From Micractinium sp. NFX-FRZ (Eukaryota > Chlorophyta > Trebouxiophyceae > Chlorellales > Chlorellaceae), in assembly GCA_029339195.1 (NCBI GenBank), contig JAPTJF010000015.1, positions 124,001 to 188,000 on the forward strand: a DNA stretch of 64,000 nucleotides, in the 5' to 3' direction. Every line of letters begins with the position of its first letter. The first letter of the stretch is position 1. Shown here piece after piece: positions 1 through 11,737 of the stretch. A model generated the notes under the pieces. That model was not told the DNA's origin, searched no databases, and saw nothing but the letters and a program-made list of their open reading frames with translations. A program made the translations under genes and the position numbers.

Positions 1-531
1 GCGAGCTGTTCGCTTGCGGGCACCTGTTGACGCTCTGCTGCACCCTGTAAGCATTCAGCAACAACGCATGACAATGTAGCGACATAAAATAATGTGGCTT
101 GCAGCTGTTTCGGACAAGCTGGGTGCACTCTCTGGGCTGCCGCCACGCTGTCGCCACGCTGTCGCCCAGGTGGGTAGATCGTCAGTCCACGTTCTTGGGC
201 GCAGCTTGCATGCCTGCATCCATGCGCTCCTGCGATCCCATCTGTCGACAGTAACTCGCGTCCACTGATAGCCCGCAGGTTCAATTTGCCGGTTCGAGGG
301 CGCGCACTCTGGCCAGCTCTGCTTGCAGGCTTGGGGAGCGCATACACGTTGGTGAGCTTCGATGAGTGACTCGACATCACCTGCTGCCGGTTGCCCTGCA
401 CCATGTAGTCGCCGCTGCCGCCGCCGCCGCCTTCTCTTGCCAGACCCGCTGCCACGCCTGGCCGCCCGGAATGCCCACTGTTCTTCCTTGCTCCAACTTT
501 GTGGCAGGTTGGATTGAGGTCCAGCTAAGCC
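1..531. other. Upstream intergenic stretch with 3' end of a gene to the left
   Basis: No convincing coding exon is seen here. A TGTAA at 46-50 on the + strand fits the polyadenylation signal of a + strand gene lying to the left of the window. A short GCC repeat sits near 410-430. The remainder is probably the promoter and 5' UTR of the methyltransferase gene that begins at 532. Confidence 0.4.
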
Positions 532-3405
532 ATGCGGCCGCGTCCAGCGGCTGTTAAACGGCTGCAAGGCGCCGCTATCTTCCTAGCAGGGCTCGCCGTT
601 GGTTGGGTGGCCTTCAGCCCTCGGGGCACACCAGCGCAAGTGGAGGTGCACTTGCGTCCCTCTCAGGTCAGTCCAGACCCGCAGGCAGGACTTGGGTGCT
701 GGCCAACAGACACGACTGCTCACCCTCAGGCCCGTGCACAGGCTGCCCATCTGTTGCGGATGCTGCTGCTGTGCTTGAGTGTTGATGGGACGCACCACCC
801 ATGTGCAGGCGGGCGCGCAGGTGGGTGCAAGCGACCCCGCCGCCAAGCAGCTCTCGCCATCCTCGGCAGCAGACCCCGCAGCCCAGCCGCTCCCGGCATC
901 CTCGCCACCAGACCCCGCCGCCCAGCCGCTCTCAGCATCCTCGCCAGAAAGCGACGAAAGCGCAGCCGCAGTGCTGGATCCGGCGGCCGTGCTGGCTGCG
1001 CTGCATGAGGAGTCGCAGCGTGCGCAGCAGCAGTTTTGCCAAGCGCACCAAGACCTGTGGGATGGCGCAGAGGGGCTGGTGCGCGTGATGGGCCACGCGC
1101 CGCCGCCGCTGGACACCGTCAACTCGTACCCCATTTGGGTGAGAGCGGTGGGGGAGGGGCGGGAGCTCCGGGGCATCGCCTCCATCGGCAGGCTCCCCAG
1201 GTGCATGGTTGCCCTGTGCTTCCCACCGCGTCAGGGTGGGACGTATGCACGCAAGCCATGCCAAGCAAGCCGCACCTTGCAGGCTTCTCACCTGGTGAGG
1301 GATGCAAGGGTGCCACGTGGCCCAGCAGCCCTGGGGTGCCCGGCCCACCAGCATGCTGCTGGCAGCGTGGACCAGTGCTTGGGACAGCACTTGTAGCCCG
1401 CTCTCCCTAGATAGAGCATGCATGCCTGCCCACCCATCCACCCACTGGTGCACATGCATTTATCCCATTGCATGTCAGTGTGCAAGCCGAGTTGGCACAT
1501 GCACATCACTGTCTTGTTCGTTCGCTGCCACCCACCTACCTACGTACCTCACCTTCGCCCGCCCCATCCCAACCCCGCAGGTGCACGACAGGAGCGATTT
1601 TGTGAGCAAGAGCATCCGGGAGGTGGGGTACTGGGAGGAGGGGGACACGCTGGAGATGCTGAGGCTGATGGAGGCGTTCCGGCAGGCAAGCAGGGTGGGG
1701 GTTGCAGCCAGGGCAACGCTTGAAGCACGGTGATAGGATGGGCAGTGTGACTGGCAAGGGGTCCAGGGGGGGGGGGGGCGGGGCAAGCTAAGCGCGCAAC
1801 AGCTTCTGGCGCAGTTGGCGATCTCTGTTTACTGATGCTCGTAGCAGCACCGGTGGCAGCAAAACGTCTGCTTGCAGCGCATTGGGTGCCGGCTGCGGCA
1901 GCCCAGGCTGCCCGGGCGCCTGCTGTTGTGCATTGGGCTGCCCAACAGCCTGCGGAGCTCGTGCAGATGTAAGCGGAGGAGTAGCAAGCGCAACTGTGGT
2001 GGCACTCGTTGTATCCACTGTGGGGGCGCTGATTGATTGTGTGGTGCTGCTGCAGGAACACGAGCTCGAGCCGCACGAGGTTGTGGTGTTGGACATTGGA
2101 GCCAACGTGGGGTGAGCTGCCTGCTGGCCCCACTGGCCGCCTGCCTGAGCCACTGCTGTACCCGCCAGCTCTCCCCCACCCCGCAAATCCTATGGTGGCA
2201 TGACACCTCTGCCTGCACTGCCCGGGCAACCAACGAGTGCGCAGCTCATGCTGATGTGGCACGCTCTGTGCCTGCTCCCTCCCTCTGCCTCCACGCCGGT
2301 GTGCCACAGGTGGTATGCCGTCACGGCGGCTGCGTTTGGGTACACCGCTGTGGCGTTTGAGCCGATGGAGGGCAACCTGGGCGCCATGAGGCGCACGCTG
2401 TGCGACACGCCCGAGCTGCAGGAGCGCATCACGCTGGTCACAAAGGTGGGGCGGGCTGGGATATCTTCTCCATCCATCTGCAAGTTTGTGGGGACACTTG
2501 GCTGGATGGATGGCGGGTTGTGCAAGGCGCCGGAACTGCGGGAGCACGTGACAGTAGCCACACAGGCGGGCGGGCTGCTCATAGGCAGTGGCCTAGATGG
2601 CTGGCTGGCAGACCCGGCTTGGTTGGCTGCCTGCCTGCTTGCTATGCTGGCCTGCAGCCCGGTGCCTCCACGCTCGCCTACACATGACCCCCTGCACCTG
2701 CCGCTGCCCTGCGCTGCCTGCCCTGCAGGGCCTGAGCAGCAAGGCCCAGCTGTGCTCCTTCTATGTGGACGGCACCAACCTTGGGAACGGCTACACCGGG
2801 TGCGGCGCCGACGCGCGCAACGCCACGATGGCAGGGTGAGTTGCGTGCAGCCGCTGCGCACGCTTTGCATGATGGGCCTCTAGCTGTCAGCACCTGGGGC
2901 GCTTGCATGCTTGACTCGTGGTTGTGCCAGCCGCCCGTGCCTGCGCCAGACACCCAGGCAGTGCACCACCACCTGTGCCTTGTCACGCTGGCATCTACCT
3001 TGGCTGGCACAAAATCATGTGTGCAGGAAGATCAAGGTGGGGGAGTTTGAGCTGACCACGCTTGATGACGTGCTGGGGGCGGCGGCGCCGGCGCTGGTGG
3101 GCAGGGTGGGCGTGCTGAAGATTGATGTGGAGGGGTTTGAGCCGCAGGTGAGGGGGGTGGTAAGTGCTGTACAAGGGCCTGCTGCTTTGGCAGCGGGTGG
3201 GAAAGGTGATGGGCAGGCAGGCAGATTGGGTAGCCGGCTGGAAGGGCAGCAGGTGCTGAAGAGTGATGTGGTCGGCTGTGGGCGGGAAGGCATTGCTTGG
3301 AAAGCGGTGGCGGCAGCTTTGATCTTGTGGCCGGGCTTTCCTCGGTGACCAAATGGAAACAGGCAGCCATGTAGGCAGGCAGGATGGAGGGCTCGCCGGC
3401 ATGCT

Positions 3406-3439
<34 letters not shown>

Positions 3440-4265
3440 CTGTGGGGAGCACCTCACACCCATTCCTCAACGCCAACTGGACTGCCCTGCTTTTCGCCGG
3501 GGATCTGCAGGTCTATGCGGGTGGCAAGCAGTTTATGAATCAGGTGCAGCCGGAGCACATCTTTGCAGAGGTGCGTTGGGGCTGGCGCTGTACATGACAC
3601 TGTTACAATACAGTCTGCTGTGCTTGCAGGACCTTGTGCTAGCCGCCGGCAACAGGCAGCAGCAGCAGGGATCACTGGGCAGCCATGCAGCTGTGACTGT
3701 GCACGGCTCCACCACCACATCTGTTTTTGTGCTCATTCAAGCCCAACTCTGGATTGCCAGAAAGCGCCGGGGTGCTGCCAAGCGAGCATGAAGGCGCGCC
3801 GCCCCCGCCCTCTGCCTGTCACCGCCCCTCTTCCCCCCGGAGCATGCGCCTGCAGATCAACGGCCCCGCCCTCAAGGCTGCCAGTGGTGCCACACCAGAG
3901 CACATGTTCAAGCTTGTGAGTGGAGTATGCTGGCGGGGTGTGCAGGGCTGGAGGGTAGTTTGTGGGGTGTGCGGTGGGGGGCATTGCTTGGGCTAGTAGG
4001 GCAGGAGGGGTAGTTTGTGGGTTGTGCTGCTTGCATGCACCCCGCCCTGGGCTGACCACTTCTGTGCCCTGCTGCTGCTGCTGCTGCTGCTCTGCCCCTG
4101 CAGTACTCTGAGTGGGGCTTTGATCTGCGCTATAAGAACGGCTTTGAGGGTGACCCCGAGCCTCCCGCCAACTTTAGCAAGCTGGGCATGCAGTCCAAGG
4201 CGTCGGTGCAGGCCACAAACTTCTACCTGTCCAGGAAACCGGGGCGGGCGCGAGCGTACTTCTAG
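532..4265 (+). CDS. Membrane-anchored FkbM-family SAM-dependent methyltransferase
   Basis: A ten-exon model (532-666, 809-1138, 1581-1685, 2056-2111, 2310-2445, 2729-2835, 3027-3147, 3511-3570, 3856-3915, 4104-4265) closes in frame to 423 residues. The N-terminus has one hydrophobic segment (AAIFLAGLAVGWVAF) after basic residues, so a type II signal anchor is likely, followed by a Pro/Ala/Ser-rich stem. The catalytic domain shows the SAM-binding motif VVVLDIGANVG, the FEPM acidic strand, and the FkbM hallmark LKIDVEGFEPQV followed by HIFAE. FkbM enzymes O-methylate small molecules and glycans. The anchor suggests a Golgi enzyme, but the substrate is unknown. The intron after 1685 uses a GC donor. 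The small exons 3511-3570 and 3856-3915 are the least certain. A second methyltransferase follows on the same strand. Confidence 0.83.
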
Positions 4266-5112
4266 CGCAGCTCTCTGCCAGTGGCACACTGCCCATGCTC
4301 ATCATTGTCTGCTCTGTTCCTCAGCCCCCTACCTGTCTCAACCGCCATCTCAGCAATTGTGTCGTGGTTTGCAAGATTTTATTGACTGTACTGTCGCAAT
4401 CGTCAATAATCGTACTGGATTTGCACGCAACATTGTCAAGAAGTGCCTGTGAGCTATGAGACAGCCTGCAGGCAGACAGCCCGGCGCCAGCGCCCCGCCT
4501 GTGGCGGGAGCCACCGCCACCTCCGCGTCTTACTGCGCAGCTACCACCAGGCTCTCTCAGGGCGTCACATTGCACTTCTGGGCATCTGCCATCGCCAGAT
4601 TTCAGACCTTCGACTAGACCCGCCAAGCTAGCGAGTGTGACTCTTGGGAGGCCGGAGCCCCTGCAAGTTGCACAGGCCTGCACGAGGAGCACACCTCACA
4701 CTTGCAGCCTCCGTTTTGCACCGATCTCTATTGATAGCTTGTGCCCCGGAGAGCAAGTACTCGGCTTGGGGTCCCTGCGGGAGTAAGAAGTGCCCAGTCC
4801 CCGCTTGCTCCCTGCGGCGCCGCCCCCGCAGCCTCAGAGGCTTCAGTATACTGTAAGCATGTGGTTCACGGCCGAGAGACATCGCCGGAGGGGGGCAGCA
4901 GCCCCTCGCTCTGCTGCTGCTGCTGCCGCCGCCGCTGCTGCCGCCAGCTAGCCGGCACGGGGGAGCACCACTTGACAGCCTGCCTTTGCAGCGTGCCTGT
5001 ACTGCTACCGTTGCGCCCCATGTCATGACTGCAAACCCCCAACTCAGACAGGCATTCTCACTTGTGATGCCTTCACGCTCCCCTTGCAGGCAACGCTGCC
5101 AGCAGCGCAGCA
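4266..5112. other. 3' UTR of gene 1 and promoter of gene 2
   Basis: No exon is recognised in this 847-bp gap between two tandem + strand methyltransferase genes. A TGTAA at 4852-4856 is the best polyadenylation signal for the upstream gene and would give a 3' UTR of about 600 bases. That leaves roughly 250 bp for the promoter of the next gene. A CTG/CCG-rich stretch lies near 4910-4950. Confidence 0.4.
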
Positions 5113-7288
5113 ATGAGTGCTGCACGAGGGCGGCCCCTGCCCAGCCGGCGGCTGCAGTCTGTGATGCCAATTGTGGTTGCCGCCCTCTGCGGATTCATGG
5201 CGTCAGATGTATGGCATGGCGGGAGCAGCTCGCACCAGGTGAGGGGTCCACACACGATGCAAAATGCACCATCCGTCTTAGCAGCAAGCACGAATGCATG
5301 CATTTATTCGCCGCATGGCGCAGCTGCCTGGCTTCCCACACGGCTGTTCAGCCTACGCAGCCGACCATGCGCCCCATTCCCACCGCATACCTGCCGCTTC
5401 AGGCATCCACTACCACGGCTACCACAGCGCTAGCAGCGGCGGCGACGGCGACAGCAAAGGCAGCGGGAGGTGCTGCGGCGGCGGCCCGCCCTGGCGGATG
5501 CGTGAACCGGGCGCTGCTGCCCCCCAAGTCGCGGCTGGACCTGGGAGAACTGCTGGAGAAAGAGGGAGCCAAGGCAGGGGCGGAGTTGGGTGTCCAGGTG
5601 AGGATTGTTCCTGTGTGTTTGTTCCTTCTCATGGACCGTGGGTGTGGGGTGGGGCACGAGCGTCCAAGACGAGGGTGAGGTGCGATGTGGCAGCGGTGAG
5701 GGAAGCTTGTGGGAGAGGGGAGGTAGAACAGGGGGGGACTGATGCGCGGACGGGCAGGCGGGGCATGCCGCACCGCCCAGCTGCATGCAAGCTGCTGCAC
5801 TCTGAGAGGTGAGGAGCTGCTGCCAGGCACTGCCTCTGTGCGCTGTACTGGGCGCCACTTGCACTTGCATCGCCCTGGACGCGGGTGCTGCCCGCCCGGC
5901 GCCGGCACGTGTTACAGGGCTTCCCAACACCCCCACCCCTGCCTGCCTGCCTGCCTGCCCTCCTGCAGCGCGGCGAGTTCTCCAAGGAAATCCTGCAGCT
6001 GTGGGGAAGCTGCGAGCGGTACATCATGGTCGACCTGTGGAGGCAGCAGGTGGGCGGGGTGGGTGGCTGAGCGCACACTGCCCTGCACCTCGTCCTCTGT
6101 TTGGGCTGGCACAACAACAGCAGGCGTGCTGGGCGGGCAAGCGAGCAGTGCAGGTAGGAGGGAGGCGGCAACAGCAGGCCCCGACCTCCATCCAGCCCGT
6201 AACCTTGCGTTTAACACCTGCTCTCCCGCCTTTGTGCAGGAGAACTACGAGGAAGCTGCCAACGTGGACGACGCCAAGCAGGAGGCCAACTACCAGGCGG
6301 CCCAGCAGGCGGTGGCCCCCTGGGCTGCCAAGGCGCAGCTCATGCGCATGAAGACCAGCGAGGCGGCAGCTCAGGTGGAGGATGCCAGCCTGGACTTTGT
6401 GTGAGTGGGGGGTGCGCTTTGTGTGAGGGGGGAGTGCGCTGTACTGTGCTGCGCTGTGGTGGGCTGTGGTGGGCTGTGGGTTGATGCGGGGGAGGGTAGG
6501 GAGGCAGCGCTGGATGTGGAGGACGGCAGCGTGGACTGCTTGTGAATGCCATGCTGTGCTGTGCTGCTGCTGTGCTGCTCTGTCTTGTGAATGCATGGTT
6601 TCTGCTTTGCTTGGTTGTGCTTTAAGGTGCTGCTGGGGTAGCCAGCCAGTGCGCCTTGAGGGCGGTGCACTGCTTCAAGTCAGGGCAAGGTTCAGAAAGC
6701 TTGGCCGCCCTGCCCGCTTATGCACCAACCCACAGTGCTCCGTCCCCTGCCGCTCCCCCTTTTCACCCCTGCAGCTACATTGACGCGCGGCACGACTACT
6801 GCGGGTGCTCCGAGGACATTGCGCTGTGGTGGCCCAAGGTCAAGCCCGGCGGCATCATGGCCGGGCACGACTACATGTGAGGAGGGCGAGCGGCTGCACA
6901 CTTGCGTGTGGGCTGGCTGCATGTGCGGGTGGCGCCAAGACTCGGCATGTGCCCGGCCCGTGCTGCCAAGCTGGCCCCCCGCTACCGATGCAGGGCAACC
7001 AAGGCTAACAACAACCATGAACATCGAAGCATCGTACTTCTTCCCGTGCTAAACAACTTCGCACTTCTTGTCCCTGCTTGCCCAACTTGCAGGACTGCCA
7101 AGGAGATCAAGGACTACCACCCCAACGAGGACTGGGGGCTGTGCGAGAACGGGACGCGCAACGAGGGCGCCGTGGTGGGGGCGGTCGACGACTTTGCGCA
7201 GCGCCAGGGCCTGACGGTGGCGGTCACTTACAAGGAGTGGGAGATTGGCCTGCCCTATGCCTCCTGGATGGTGCGCCGGCCGTGCTAG
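5113..7288 (+). CDS. Class I SAM-dependent methyltransferase (Methyltransf_24-like) with N-terminal anchor
   Basis: Six exons (5113-5238, 5403-5597, 5969-6049, 6240-6400, 6775-6876, 7093-7288) join to 286 residues. A hydrophobic segment near residues 17-34 after a basic start suggests a signal anchor, followed by an Ala/Thr-rich linker. The core begins with the SAM-binding region AELGVQRGEFSKEIL. It continues with IMVDLW, the post-motif DFVYIDARHDYCG and the terminal strand KPGGIMAGHDYM. This order is typical of small class I methyltransferases of the Methyltransf_24 group. The substrate cannot be read from sequence. It lies head-to-tail behind another anchored methyltransferase of a different family, so a shared pathway is possible but unproven. 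The exon joins across 6400/6775 and 6876/7093 restore the motifs exactly. Confidence 0.82.
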
Positions 7289-7739
7289 CGCAGGGGTTAC
7301 CCCGTGTGCGCACACATCCACGCACGCTGCTGCAGAGCGCAGATGTAAACATCGTATGCGCTCTCGCCACCGCTCCCTCTCTAGCTGGATGCCTGGGCGG
7401 CTTCCCACAGGGAAACTGCAACGCCGTGATCCTGACCACCACGAGCCGGGGGTGTGGGCAGTGTAGATCAGCATGGGTGACATGTGTGGCGATTACGAGG
7501 CTCACATTCTCATTCCCCTGCCCTGCAACACACCCTGCAGCACTTGCACTTGGGCTGGCCCCTGGGCGTGGCTGGGCGCAGCACAAGCTTACAGCCGGGG
7601 CGTGCACAGGGGAGGGGCAGATGCCAGCATGGCAAGGCGGGGGACTAACAAGGCAGATGAGCACAGGTGCGTGGGTACGCACGGCAGGTGCACCGTAGCT
7701 AGGTAGCTGGCCATACGGCCGGCACTGGGCGGCCGGGGC
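7289..7739. terminator. Convergent 3' ends of genes 2 and 3
   Basis: TGTAA at 7344-7348 lies 56 bases beyond the stop of the + strand methyltransferase. TTACA at 7589-7593 (TGTAA on the - strand) lies about 150 bases beyond the stop of the ceramide synthase gene. These are the presumed polyadenylation signals of the two converging transcripts. No exon is seen between them. Confidence 0.5.
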
Positions 7740-10700
7740 TCAGTCGGGGGTGGGCATTGAGCCCACAGAGGCGCCACGTACATGTGCCTTCTTCTGGGGT
7801 GAGCCCGGCTTGTCCTCCACCTCCCGGATGTCGTCTGCACGGCACAGCACAGCACAGAATGGCACAGCATGGCATGGCACAGGTGAGTCAGCATTGGCGG
7901 CACAAGTGCTGCCTTGGGGGTCTGCTGGCCGCTGCCATGCGCTGTGCACAGGGCTACTGAGGAAGCCGGAAGGGGGTGCAGTTGGGCAAGGCAACACCGG
8001 AGCGAGAAGGGCAGCGGGCGGGCGGGCCAGAGCAGGCTGCGGGCGTCACCTGCCCCGCCCGTGGTCAGCTGCTTGACGGCGATGCGCAGGATGAGGTACG
8101 ACCTGCAGGCACGGGAATGCACAGTTCCAAGCAAAGCGGGGCCAGCTCAGCTGAATGAATGGATGTGACACACACCAGGCTCCCGGTAGCCTGTGCCAGG
8201 GGGAGGCGCGGGGGCGTTGGGTGCACGGTGCGCCCGCCCCGCCCCCGCCACCTTACGCTGCCCCCCACATCAGCTCGTCCTGCTCATGTCACCTCTCCAC
8301 ACGCACCCCACAACCACGCACCAGTAGACGTGGAGGCAGTAGAGGAAGATGAGGAAGCCGTTTAGGATGGCGTGGTGCGGCTTGATGGACGCCTCCACAC
8401 CCAGCTCCTTGGCACGCGCCTGCCCAGGGGGGAGCACAGGGCAGGCAAGGCAGGGTTGCGCAGTGCAGGAAAGGACAGGGCAGGGCAGGTTGGGCGCTGT
8501 GAGTGCCCTCGGCAGCACAGCAGCCTGCCTTGGCAGGTGCCCGCTGTGCCCACAGCGGAGGGCAGCACGGGCAGGCAGACGGCGGAGCAGGCAGGCAGGT
8601 AGGCCAGGCAGGCAGGGCGGGCGGGCGGGCGGGCGGTAGCAGGTCAAGGGCAGTGTGCGCACCAGGGCCTCGAACAGTGTGCTGCGGATGACAAAGTAGG
8701 GGAACATGAAGACGCGGGTGGTGAACCAGCTGAGCATGAAGACTGCAGGGGGTGGTGTGGGGGTGGTGATGAGGGAGGGTGGGCAGGCGGGGGGGTGGGG
8801 AAGCATGCAGGCTGCACGTGCATGGTGGTCATACTGGAGTGGCGAGCACGCTGAGCATGGAAGCTGCACGGACGGGATGGGACGGAAGGGACTGCTGCCT
8901 GGGTGGTGGCGGCGACACATCAAGAGCGGCAGCAGCACTGGAGCAGAGGAGGCATGTGACGCAGCGCTGCACCCGCTGAGCTGGCACCCCGCTGGCGCCC
9001 TGCTGAGCTGGCGGCGCGCTCACCCACAAAGATGGCGGTGGTCATGGACTCGTGCTTGGCATAGCGGGCCATCTGCAGCGGTGGCAGGGGCAGCAGAGGG
9101 GCCGCTCAGCAATGACACGCCTGTGTGTGGTGCCAGAGCGGCCGCAGCCCATCCAGTATGTTGGGCAGTGGCGGCGCCAGCTGGGCCGCCCGGTGGGCCC
9201 ACAGCGGGACGTGGCATGTGGCACTCTGGCGACGTCCGCCACGTCAGCACGCATGCCACATCAGCAGCACACCTTGGCAGCCTCCAGGAAGATGTCGTTG
9301 GCCTCGTGGCACACCAGCACCATCACGCCCACGCGGGTCAGGCTGAGGGGGCGGGGGGGAGGGGCGCAGGGGGGGAGCGGGTGATCGTGGGCGATGAGCC
9401 AGCGGAGGAGGCGGTTGGTCCTGCATGCCCCTCGCCCTGCCACCCAGGTGCCAACGCCCGCCCGCCTCGGCCGCCAGATGCGGGCGCCAGCCCTGCTTGA
9501 AGCCTGCCTGAGACTTTACTCACACTCACTTGCGGCAGTCTGAGCAGGCGATGGGGACGATGGCCGCCACGTGGCGTGTCTCCGCTTGCCGTCCATGCCC
9601 ACTTGCCTCCCTCCCTCTGCACCGTCCCCACCCGCCCGGCCCTCAAACACACTCAATCTCCTTCCCCCCTCCGCACTTGAGGTAGTAAGAGTAGGCGATG
9701 AGGATGATGGTGGCGATGTGGTGCGCAAACACCTCGAGGCGATCCTTGCGCTTGGTCTCCCACAAGAACAGCATGGGCACGGCCTGGGGGGGAGGGGGTC
9801 GGGGGTGGGGAGGGGGAGCAGCGGAGTGGAGCAGGGGTTGAGGGGGAGGGTAGTGCATGTGCGCAGGCAATAGGAGGGAGGAGGCGGAGAAGGGAGGAGG
9901 GATGCAAGTGTATCCCACTCGTTACACACATCTTTGGGAGAGCGAGCCCTGAACAAGAGGCCAGGAGGCCTCTGATTCAGCTCCCCCCAGCTCCTGCCCT
10001 TTTCAGGAACCCACAACCTTCCTGGCACAGAAGCAGGTCTCCCACGCTCACACCCCACATGTGACCCCACCCCCCGGCGCCTCCCCCCCCCACCTGCAGG
10101 TAGAAGCCCAGCACCAGGCAGTACACAAAGCGCTCGCCATAGGTGATGGGCACGTCGCAGGGCCAGCTGCACTCGGCCCAGTACAGCTTGGTGTCGTAGA
10201 ACCAGCTGCAGCAGCGGGGAGGGATGCGTCATGGGGTCGTACACTCAAATCAGAAGAACTGAAACAATAAAGGAGATTTCCCCATGCTGTGCAGTTTCGT
10301 GCGGTGCACCTGGCGGGCAGAAAGGACGGGGAGGCAGGTGGGCGGGGAGGTGTGGAGCAGGGTTCACCATGCATGCACTGAGCCACAAACATTCCACAGC
10401 CCTGCCGCCCACTCACGGCTTGTTCAGGCTGACCAGCAGCAGCACGATGGTGAAGGTGACCTGCACGCCGCACTTGTAGGCAGACTCTGCAGCAGGCGGG
10501 GCTGGGAGGGGTGGGGTCTGGGCTGGAGAGGGACCTCCCAAGAGCACTGCCGCTCAGCCTCCATGCTCCGGCTGCTGCTACCCCCAACTCGACCCAGCAC
10601 CCACCAAGGCAGCACCGCAGTCATGTCGCCAGCATTGCAAACAACACACGCCTGTTAACCCCAACCCCTCTCTGTCGTTCCTCGTCCGCCCCCATCCCTG

Positions 10701-11422
10701 CCCTTCTCTAGTGCGATCACCTGCTCCTGGCTAATCAATCCCTACCCGCCGACCTCCTGTCCAGCGTAGACCACTCGCGTCTGGTTGCTGAGCCTCAGAA
10801 CGCTTGTTGTACTGGATACCCACCGCATCTTTGCCCACTCACCTTTGAACTTTTCCAGCGTGTCCAGCTGCTCCTGGCTGACCGCCACATCTGTCTTCTT
10901 GGGGTCGCCAGCAGGGATGGCCAGCACCCAGCGTGCCACCGGCTGCAGGTGGGGCGGGGTGAACCACACGGTGGGAGCGGGGCGGGGCAGGGTGATGGGC
11001 CGGCCAGCTGAAGGAGGCAAAGGCATTCACAGAAGGGCCACGATTTGTGATGGCAAGCCAGCCACAATGGTAAGGGAGAGGTGGGGGTGCCTGCAAGGAA
11101 GCACGTCGGTGCAAGGGCGGGCGGCACCGATGGCATCGACTGTCTGCAAGCAGCGTTGCGAGCTGGGTGCTGCATCCTGTTGTCCCCATCCATCCATCCA
11201 TCCATCTCCCTTGCTCCACGCCAACCCACTCACCCCATAGACCTTGCGGTCCATAAAGAAGCGCATGATGGGGAAGGCACAGGCAATGGCCAGCGCCATC
11301 ACGTAGTCGGAGGCGCCGCCCTTGAGCAGGCCGGTGCCGTCAAAGACGGAGGCCAGCGCGCCCTCCACGTTGGGCGCGTGCACCTGCATCCATTCGCCCA
11401 GCTCCTGCCACAGATGCAGCAT
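7740..11422 (-). CDS. LAG1: Ceramide synthase, LAG1 longevity-assurance homolog (TLC domain)
   Basis: Eleven exons read leftward (11422-11234, 10942-10843, 10486-10417, 10205-10094, 9783-9677, 9342-9273, 9072-9024, 8742-8663, 8419-8322, 8102-8050, 7834-7740) and give 340 residues. The Lag1p motif of the TRAM-LAG1-CLN8 domain is clear: two adjacent catalytic histidines in HHIATIILIAYSYYL, then VLVCHEANDIFLEAAK. Several membrane segments follow (FMLSWFTTRVFMFPYFVI, FLIFLYCLHVYWSYLILRI). The C-terminus is acidic then basic (DDIREVEDKP). The enzyme N-acylates sphingoid bases in the endoplasmic reticulum to make ceramide. No homeobox-like region is present, as in plant and fungal forms. It diverges from the SLC35F6-like gene across 315 bp. 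Confidence 0.93.
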
Positions 11423-11737
11423 GTTGCCGCGGGCAGGGCGGGCTGACTTGATAGTTTGGAGGTCGAGCGAGGGCAGAGGCGGGCGGTTTTGTCAAACGGC
11501 GGCGTTGTCGGATGCGGGAGAGTTTGTCAGGGGCATTGCGCTGCACTGATCATGCGCCTGAGGCTTGGTGTGATTTGAGTGCCGTGACAGGCTGGCACTT
11601 GGAAGAATTTCTTGTTTCCGGCCCTTGTTGACCCTGCGCACATGCGTGAGGCAATCAACCGGTCCTTGATTGGGCCTGCTGCAGCCTGAACCACAGCCGG
11701 GGTTCTGTCCGGGCAAATTTAGCAGCCGCATCCCACC
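11423..11737. promoter_or_regulatory. Shared promoter region of LAG1 and SLC35F6-like genes
   Basis: This 315-bp interval separates two start codons that point away from each other, so it must hold both promoters and both 5' UTRs. I see no clear TATA box. Confidence 0.5.

Noticed and set aside
270..310. GGTTCAA/GGTTCGA sequences as a possible tRNA gene
   Set aside because: No matching acceptor stem, D arm or anticodon arm could be drawn around them.
1765..1785. Long G run (and a C run near 26264) as functional quadruplex sites
   Set aside because: They are single homopolymer runs inside introns, where length is also prone to sequencing error; nothing around them supports a function.
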